Below are positions 15,581 to 20,282 of a stretch of 20,282 nucleotides of DNA, piece by piece. This DNA is from JABMRW01 sp964396965. GTDB taxonomy: Bacteria > Chloroflexota > Dehalococcoidia > Dehalococcoidales > BS750m-G39. The translations under genes and the position numbers were made by a program. Positions within the stretch are counted from its first letter, which is position 1. Each line of letters begins with the position of its first letter. The stretch spans positions 1-20,282 of the forward strand of contig CAYNGD010000027.1 of the NCBI GenBank assembly GCA_964396965.1, written 5' to 3'. Under the pieces are notes generated by a model. That model made no database searches, was not told the DNA's origin, and saw only the letters and a program-made list of their open reading frames with translations.

Positions 15581-15700
15581 CTATTTCTTCAGCTCCATAG
15601 GCTTGCCGCAGCAGTGGACGGTGCCTTCGCCGCCGCGGGTAACGATAAACTCGGCTCCGCACTTGGTGCAGTAATACCTCTTACCGATTTGGTTAGCCAT
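15581..15700 (-). CDS. Desulforedoxin-like rubredoxin-type Fe(Cys)4 protein, copy 1
   Basis: A 39-residue protein, close to the size of classical desulforedoxin. It has Cys11-X2-Cys14 (YYCTKCG) and Cys30-Cys31 (VHCCGKPM), the four ligands for one iron, with a glycine-rich GGEG turn between them. It lies about 22 bases downstream of the likely start of a perfect-consensus promoter. The ribosome site (AGGAAGG) is modest. Together with copy 2 it makes a two-gene unit. No fused superoxide reductase domain is present, so this is the stand-alone form. Confidence 0.85.
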   Translation of the reverse strand: MANQIGKRYYCTKCGAEFIVTRGGEGTVHCCGKPMELKK

Positions 15701-15729
15701 CTAAACGATAGCCCTTCCTAGCTTTAATT

Positions 15730-15759
15730 ATTATAAGCCCCGCCTCAAATCACTGTCAA
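15730..15759 (-). promoter_or_regulatory. Perfect-consensus sigma-70 promoter for the desulforedoxin pair
   Basis: On the minus strand TTGACA (15759-15754) and TATAAT (15735-15730) are both exact consensus hexamers with an 18-base spacer. Transcription should begin near 15723, giving a short leader before the ATG at 15700. The promoter begins 7 bases after the YjbQ stop, so the pair has its own strong expression besides any read-through. Confidence 0.75.
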
Positions 15760-15765
15760 AGCCGG

Positions 15766-16182
15766 CTATTCGCCCATAATCTGCACTACGATTTGCCTTG
15801 AGCGGGCCCGGTTGTCGAAGTCCACCACCACTATCTGCTGCCAGGTGCCTAGGGCCAGTCTACCGTCGCTGAAAGGGACGGCCAGCGAGGCGCCCAGCAG
15901 CGAGGCCCGGACGTGGGAGTGGCCGTTGCCGTCGCCCCAGGCGCGGTCGTGCTGGTAAGGGATATTCTGGGGTACGGTGCGCTCCCACATCTTTTTGAAG
16001 TCGGCGAGCAGACCCGGCTCAAACTCGATGGTGGTAAGGCCGGCGGTTGAGCCGGAGATAAACAGGGTGACCGTACCGTCCTTTATATTGGCCCTGGCTA
16101 ACCGCTGCCGTACCTCAGGGGTAATATCAATGATATCACAGTTTCCCTGGCTCTCCAGGCTGATTTGCTCGGTGACTACCAT
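15766..16182 (-). CDS. yjbQ: YjbQ/UPF0047 family protein
   Basis: A 138-residue protein of the UPF0047/YjbQ family, full length. Signature features are FISGSTAGLTTIE, then GDGNGHSHVRASLLGASLAVPF with conserved histidines, and LGTWQQIVVVDFD near the end. Family members form compact trimers; an E. coli member has been linked to weak thiamine-phosphate synthase activity, and the true role is unsettled. GAGGAGG is 7-8 bases before the ATG. It lies 32 bases after the iron-sulfur flavoprotein gene, so the two are probably co-transcribed. Confidence 0.9.
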   Translation of the reverse strand: MVVTEQISLESQGNCDIIDITPEVRQRLARANIKDGTVTLFISGSTAGLTTIEFEPGLLADFKKMWERTVPQNIPYQHDRAWGDGNGHSHVRASLLGASLAVPFSDGRLALGTWQQIVVVDFDNRARSRQIVVQIMGE

Positions 16183-16214
16183 GGCCTGCCTCCTCTAAGC
16201 GTACTCTTCCGGGG

Positions 16215-16781
16215 CTAGGTATTAAGCTTCTTCACCAGGAAGGCGACGTTCTTGCCGAAGTTCCAGGCGGTGTCAAGCCCCTCTTCGTCCTCGGCGACCT
16301 CGCCCTTTTCCCGGCCAAAGGCTACATTCCAGTAGGTTGAGCCGGGCATAAAGAAGCCATTGATGTGGAACCAGAAGGCCAGCTGGGCATGGGTAAAGTT
16401 CTGCCCGGCGCGGCGGGCGACCACCAGCGGCCCGCCCACCTTCCCATTAAAGATTCCGCGGCCGTGCCCGGCGATGAAGCCCGTCCTCTCCATCAGGCCT
16501 TTGAGCAGGGCGCTGACCGAACTGTAGTACACCGGCGAGGCCAGGATTATCGCCTCGGCCTGCTTCATTTTTTCATATATCGGGAACAGGTCATCCTTTA
16601 TGGGACACTGCTCTTTGTCATTGCAGACGCCGCAGGCGATGCAGGGCCGGATATCCAGGCCGGCCAGCCTTATCAGTTCCGTGTCCAGTCCCTCCTCGGC
16701 GATAGATTTCAGGGTATGTTTGGTTAGAAATTCGGTGTTCCCCTTTTTCCTCGGGCTACCGACGATGCCGATTGCTCTCAT
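16215..16781 (-). CDS. Iron-sulfur flavoprotein / NADPH-dependent FMN reductase family
   Basis: A 188-residue flavodoxin-fold protein. The N-terminal GIVGSPRKKGNTEFL is the FMN phosphate loop, and ASPVYYSSVSALLKGLMER is the second flavin-binding segment. Between them the compact motif PCIACGVCNDKEQC (CX2CX2CX5C) matches the [4Fe-4S] site of the archaeal and anaerobe Isf family. Such proteins shuttle electrons or reduce oxygen species and quinones in anaerobes. The ribosome site is weak (GAGTGG region). Transcription toward yjbQ and the desulforedoxins suggests a redox-stress group; that grouping is inferred from neighbourhood only. Confidence 0.85.
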   Translation of the reverse strand: MRAIGIVGSPRKKGNTEFLTKHTLKSIAEEGLDTELIRLAGLDIRPCIACGVCNDKEQCPIKDDLFPIYEKMKQAEAIILASPVYYSSVSALLKGLMERTGFIAGHGRGIFNGKVGGPLVVARRAGQNFTHAQLAFWFHINGFFMPGSTYWNVAFGREKGEVAEDEEGLDTAWNFGKNVAFLVKKLNT

Positions 16782-16962
16782 AGTGCCACTCTTTTTTTAA
16801 TTTGGGTTTTAGCTCCCTATCCCTATTTTAACAGTTCTCTTGTCTGTCATTCCAATTTGAGCCTGAGTTGTTCTTCCCATACCCACCCGCCCAGATAGGT
16901 TGCACCTCTCTGCGACTCTTTTCCCCACCCCCTATCGATGTGGAGTTCTTTCTCCCTACTAT

Positions 16963-16984
16963 CCTTTAAAATAGTTTTTAAAGG
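16963..16984 (-). terminator. AT-rich hairpin downstream of pyrK
   Basis: CCTTTAAAA and TTTTAAAGG form a perfect 9-bp dyad with a 4-nt loop, about 41 bases beyond the pyrK stop. In the pyrK direction no clean U-tract follows, so termination is only likely, not proven. Confidence 0.4.
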
Positions 16985-16996
16985 CACAGCCTTTGA

Positions 16997-17011
16997 GGGT
17001 GGGAGGGTGGG
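16997..17011 (+). other. Canonical G-quadruplex motif
   Basis: The plus strand reads GGGTGGGAGGGTGGG: four G-triplets joined by one-base loops, the most stable quadruplex class. It lies 15-29 bases after the pyrK stop, on the non-transcribed-sequence side, so the pyrK mRNA itself would be C-rich here. Confidence 0.7.
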
Positions 17012-17025
17012 AAGCAGAACAAAAT

Positions 17026-17793
17026 TTAAATATCGGCCAGCTTGTCCCAGAGGATATCGCCCAGGTTGAAGATTGGCCCGTGCTTGCAGACCTGTCTCAA
17101 GCCGTTTCTGGTCTTGACCGTGCAGCCGTAGCAGATGCCCAGCCCGCAGCCCATCCTCATCTCCAGTGAAACCTGTACCGGCTTATCTTTCAGCTCCGCC
17201 ATCTGAGCCATCTTCTGGTACATCGGCAGCGGCCCGCAGGCGAAGAGCTGGTCGGCGGCGCCGATATAATCAGGCAGTAAATCGGTTACCAATCCCTTTC
17301 TGCCGATGCTGCCGTCTTCGGTAACCGTAACCAGTTCTACTCCGGCAGGCAGGCGTTCCGGGGGGTACCGATGTCTGGTTGGCGTACCGTAAAGCAGGGT
17401 CACCGATAACCCTCGATTGATAGCCTCATCGGCCAGAAAGCGAAGCGGGGCGATGCCGATTCCCCCTGCCGCCAGCAGCAGATTTTTAGCGCCGGGGTAG
17501 ATTTCATAGCTGGTGCCCAGCGGCCCGAGCAGGTCTATTTTTTGGCCGGCCTGGCGTTCAGAGAGCCACCGGGTACCCCTCCCCACCACCTTGAACAGCA
17601 GGGAAAGCTCGCTCCCCTCCCACTGGTGGAGGCTTAAAGGCCGGCGCAGCTGGAATTCTATCCCCTCCCCGCAGCGCACCATAACGAACTGACCCGGTTC
17701 CGCCCTCTCTAGTTGTGGGTAGTCCAGCCGGCTAAGATAAACCCCCGGCATAATTTCCTCATTGGCAATAACAATAGCAGCGGTCTGTTTCAA
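17026..17793 (-). CDS. pyrK: Dihydroorotate dehydrogenase electron transfer subunit (PyrK)
   Basis: A 255-residue FAD and [2Fe-2S] subunit that lets class 1B dihydroorotate dehydrogenase pass electrons to NAD+. RRPLSLH and the GRGTRWL region bind FAD, and LLLAAGGIGIAPL begins the NAD-binding domain. Cys216, Cys221, Cys224 and Cys236 (CX4CX2CX11C, in GCGLGICYGC onward) hold the cluster. It starts with TTG overlapping the carB stop as TTGA; AAAGGA is 6 bases upstream, so translation is coupled to carB. The catalytic PyrD partner would be expected nearby but is not downstream in this window. It may lie upstream of carB or elsewhere. Confidence 0.94.
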   Translation of the reverse strand: MKQTAAIVIANEEIMPGVYLSRLDYPQLERAEPGQFVMVRCGEGIEFQLRRPLSLHQWEGSELSLLFKVVGRGTRWLSERQAGQKIDLLGPLGTSYEIYPGAKNLLLAAGGIGIAPLRFLADEAINRGLSVTLLYGTPTRHRYPPERLPAGVELVTVTEDGSIGRKGLVTDLLPDYIGAADQLFACGPLPMYQKMAQMAELKDKPVQVSLEMRMGCGLGICYGCTVKTRNGLRQVCKHGPIFNLGDILWDKLADI

Positions 17794-20282
17794 GCTGGTT
17801 CCTTTCTACGGTAGTCGGGCAGGGGCAGGGCGCTGTATATCTGGCTGCCCCTTAGCAGCACCTTCAGGGCGGCCTGGGCGGTATCGAGCGAGGTGAAGCA
17901 GGGGATGCGCCTCTCGGTGGCCGCCCGTCTTATCTGGAAGCCATCCCTCAACGGGACGCGCCCGCCGGTGAGGGTGTTGACGATGCCGCCTACGGTGCGG
18001 TCGTTGATAACATCGATAACGTTGGGGTGTCCCTCGCCCAGTTTCTTGGTTATTACCGTCACCGGCAGGCCAACTGCCTCAATCATGGCGGCGGTGCCCT
18101 CGGTGGCGTATAATTTATAGCCTATCTCGGAGAACCTTCTTATCATTGGCAGTGCCTCCGGCTTGTCCCGGTCAGCGATGCTGAGCAGCAGCGCCCCATG
18201 GGGCAGCAGCATCAGCCCGGCGGCCTGGAGCGCCTTGGCCAGGGCGGCGTCAAGGGTGTAGTCGATGCCCATCACCTCGCCGGTGGACTTCATCTCAGGC
18301 CCCAGGTAGGTGTCAACGCCGACCAGCTTGGACATGGAGAAGACCGGCGCCTTGACGGCGACCAGCTTCTGCCTGGGCCACAGCCCGGTTTTATAGCCCT
18401 GCTCGCTGAGTGACCTGCCCAGCATGACTTTAGTAGCGACGTTGACCATAGGCACGCCGGTGACCTTGGAGAGGAAGGGGACGGTGCGGCTGGCGCGGGG
18501 ATTTACCTCCAGTATATAGACGGAAGACCCCCGTCTGTCGCTGTCGGGCATGATGACGAACTGGATGTTCATCAGCCCCTTGATTTCAAGCCCCAGCCCT
18601 ATCTTGATGGTGTAGTTGACGATGGTGTTGACCTCAGCCTCGGTCAGGTTCACCCCGGGATAGACGGCCATGGAGTCGCCGCTGTGGACTCCGGCCCGCT
18701 CGATGTGCTCCATTATGCCGGGGATGAGTACGTCGGTTCCGTCGCCGATGGCGTCAACCTCGACCTCTTTGCCCTCCAGGTATTTGTCGATGAGGACGGG
18801 GTGCTTGGTGTCCAGCTCCAGGGCCAGCTTGATGTAGCGGGTAAGCTCGCTGGAGTCGTGCACAATCTCCATAGCCCGTCCTCCCAGGACATAGCTGGGG
18901 CGCACCAGCACCGGGTAGCCGATGTGCCTGGCCACGCTGACCGCTTCTTCCATCGAGGTCACCCCCGCCCCCGGCGGCTGGGGGATATCCAGCTCACTCA
19001 GGAACTGCTCGAAGCGGCGCCGGTCTTCGGCCAGGTCGATGGCCTCGGCGCTGGAGCCGAGCAGGGGCATTCCGTTGCGGGAGAGCGGCTCGGCCAGGTT
19101 GATGGCGGTCTGCCCGCCGAACTGGACGATTGACGGCGGTGAACCGTTATTGTTGCTCTCGTTCTCCAGTATATCTCGCAGGCTCTCCTCGTCCAGCGCC
19201 TCGAAGTAGAGGCGGTCGCTGGTGTCAAAGTCGGTGGAGACCGTCTCCGGGTTGGAGTTGACCATGATGGCCTTATAGCCTGATTCCTGGAGCGCCCAGG
19301 CGGAGTGGACGCTGCAGTAGTCAAACTCAATACCCTGGCCGATGCGTATTGGCCCGCTGCCGATGACCACCGACTTGTTAGCCTCGAGCGACCTGGCCTC
19401 GTTCTCCTGCTCGTAGGTGCTGTAGAAATAGGGGGTGCTGGCGTCGAACTCGGCGGCGCAGGTATCGACTATCTTATAGACCGGGCGGATGTTCCAGCCC
19501 TGGCGCTGCTGCCTTACCTGCTCTGGCAGCCGGTCGGCCAGGGTGCCTATCTGCCCGTCGGCAAAGCCCAGCCGCTTGGCCCGCCACATCAGCTCCGGCG
19601 TCAGTGGCTGGGAGAGCAACTCCTTCTCCATATCAACGATGTTCTGGAGCTTGGTGGTGAACCAGAGGTCAATCCTGGTGTGCTCGGAGAGCGCCTTGGC
19701 CGTTATCCCACGCCTGAGGGCGGCCATCAACGCCCACAGCCTCAGGTCGGTTGGCTTCAAGGGATAGGCATCGATGTCGCCGCCCAGTTCCCAGCTGGGG
19801 TCTTCCCAGAGCAGCGACCTCCTGCTGAACTCCAGGGAGCGGACCGCCTTCTGCAGGGCGGCTTCAAAGCACCTGTCGATGGCCATCACCTCGCCGGTGG
19901 CCTTCATCTGGGTGCCGATGATGCGGTCGCCGGAGGCGAACTTATCGAAGGGCCAGCGGGGAATCTTGACCACCAGGTAGTCCAGCGCCGGCTCGAAGGC
20001 GGCCAGTGTCTTGCCGGTCACCTGGTTCTGGATTTCGTCCAGCCTCTTGCCCACGGCTATCTTGGCGGCCACACGGGCGATGGGGTAGCCGGTGGCCTTG
20101 CTGGCCAGCGCCGAGCTGCGGCTGACCCTGGGGTTGACCTCGATGACGTAGTAGTTCTCGCTTTCGGGGTCGAGGGCGAACTGTATGTTGCAGCCCCCCT
20201 CGATGCCCAGCGCCCGGATAATCTTGAGGCTGGCCGTCCGCAGCATCTGGTACTCTTTGTTGGTCAGCGTCTGGCTGGGGGC
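17790..20282 (-). CDS. carB: Carbamoyl-phosphate synthase large subunit, partial
   Basis: About 830 codons are visible, open at the right window edge; the full protein is usually near 1,070 residues, so the N-terminal 240 or so are missing. Visible in order: the end of the first ATP-grasp (carboxyphosphate) domain with EVNPRVSRSSALASKATGYP; the helical oligomerisation domain; the second (carbamoyl-phosphate) half, starting at VVIGSGPIRIGQGIEFDY, with its own ATP-grasp and EVNPRASRTVPFLSKVTGVP; and a C-terminal MGS-like allosteric domain (from about LLSIADRDK). An in-frame ATG at 20246 is internal, not the start: reading continues without a stop to the edge with matching family sequence (APSQTLTNKEYQ). 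It makes carbamoyl phosphate for pyrimidines and arginine. It overlaps pyrK by 4 bases. Confidence 0.97.
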   Translation of the reverse strand, partial: APSQTLTNKEYQMLRTASLKIIRALGIEGGCNIQFALDPESENYYVIEVNPRVSRSSALASKATGYPIARVAAKIAVGKRLDEIQNQVTGKTLAAFEPALDYLVVKIPRWPFDKFASGDRIIGTQMKATGEVMAIDRCFEAALQKAVRSLEFSRRSLLWEDPSWELGGDIDAYPLKPTDLRLWALMAALRRGITAKALSEHTRIDLWFTTKLQNIVDMEKELLSQPLTPELMWRAKRLGFADGQIGTLADRLPEQVRQQRQGWNIRPVYKIVDTCAAEFDASTPYFYSTYEQENEARSLEANKSVVIGSGPIRIGQGIEFDYCSVHSAWALQESGYKAIMVNSNPETVSTDFDTSDRLYFEALDEESLRDILENESNNNGSPPSIVQFGGQTAINLAEPLSRNGMPLLGSSAEAIDLAEDRRRFEQFLSELDIPQPPGAGVTSMEEAVSVARHIGYPVLVRPSYVLGGRAMEIVHDSSELTRYIKLALELDTKHPVLIDKYLEGKEVEVDAIGDGTDVLIPGIMEHIERAGVHSGDSMAVYPGVNLTEAEVNTIVNYTIKIGLGLEIKGLMNIQFVIMPDSDRRGSSVYILEVNPRASRTVPFLSKVTGVPMVNVATKVMLGRSLSEQGYKTGLWPRQKLVAVKAPVFSMSKLVGVDTYLGPEMKSTGEVMGIDYTLDAALAKALQAAGLMLLPHGALLLSIADRDKPEALPMIRRFSEIGYKLYATEGTAAMIEAVGLPVTVITKKLGEGHPNVIDVINDRTVGGIVNTLTGGRVPLRDGFQIRRAATERRIPCFTSLDTAQAALKVLLRGSQIYSALPLPDYRRKEPA

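Noticed and set aside
20244..20246. ATG at 20246 as the carB start
   Set aside because: The frame continues upstream to the window edge with conserved carB sequence, so this methionine is internal.
1..20282. CRISPR arrays, toxin-antitoxin or phage-defence genes
   Set aside because: No regularly spaced repeats, and no small paired genes or defence-type domains were recognised anywhere in the window.

Overview
The window looks like a chromosomal segment of an anaerobic bacterium, probably from the Dehalococcoidia (Chloroflexota). That placement is an inference from the overall flavour of the proteins, not a computed one. Bacterial character is clear from strong Shine-Dalgarno sites and sigma-70-type promoters. 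An anaerobic life is suggested by an aldehyde:ferredoxin oxidoreductase homologue, an iron-sulfur flavoprotein and two desulforedoxin-like proteins.

The window splits in two. The left half (about 176-10978) reads as a genomic island inserted at the 3' end of a tRNA-Pro(GGG) gene. The intact tRNA lies at 10979-11052 (minus). A 67-bp direct repeat of its 3' half, plus 16 bases of trailer, lies at 176-242 with 4 mismatches. A broken tyrosine-recombinase N-terminus sits at 10623-10865, just beside the intact tRNA. The island is visibly more AT-rich than the flank: one hand-counted 60-base line inside is 45% G+C, against 67% in one line of the right flank.

Island cargo: a LuxR-type regulator (409-1554, minus) faces a plus-strand cluster. 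The cluster holds a class III PLP aminotransferase, two paralogous APC-type amino acid permeases, a TIGR04076-like small protein, an acyl-CoA dehydrogenase, an aldehyde:ferredoxin oxidoreductase homologue and an Asp/Glu/hydantoin-type racemase. A sigma-70 promoter whose -10 box lies in a perfect 8-bp dyad precedes the aminotransferase. Together this suggests uptake of an amino acid or amine, racemisation or transamination, then aldehyde and acyl-CoA oxidation. The substrate is not identifiable from sequence.

The right half (11053-20282) is GC-rich core genome. A plus-strand operon carries a membrane-anchored parvulin-type foldase, homoserine dehydrogenase (hom), threonine synthase (thrC) and GTP cyclohydrolase I (folE). 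It converges on minus-strand genes: two tiny tandem desulforedoxin-like genes driven by a perfect-consensus promoter, a YjbQ/UPF0047 protein, an iron-sulfur flavoprotein, then pyrK and carB (pyrimidine synthesis). carB runs off the right edge. A G-quadruplex-capable run and an AT-rich hairpin lie just downstream of pyrK.
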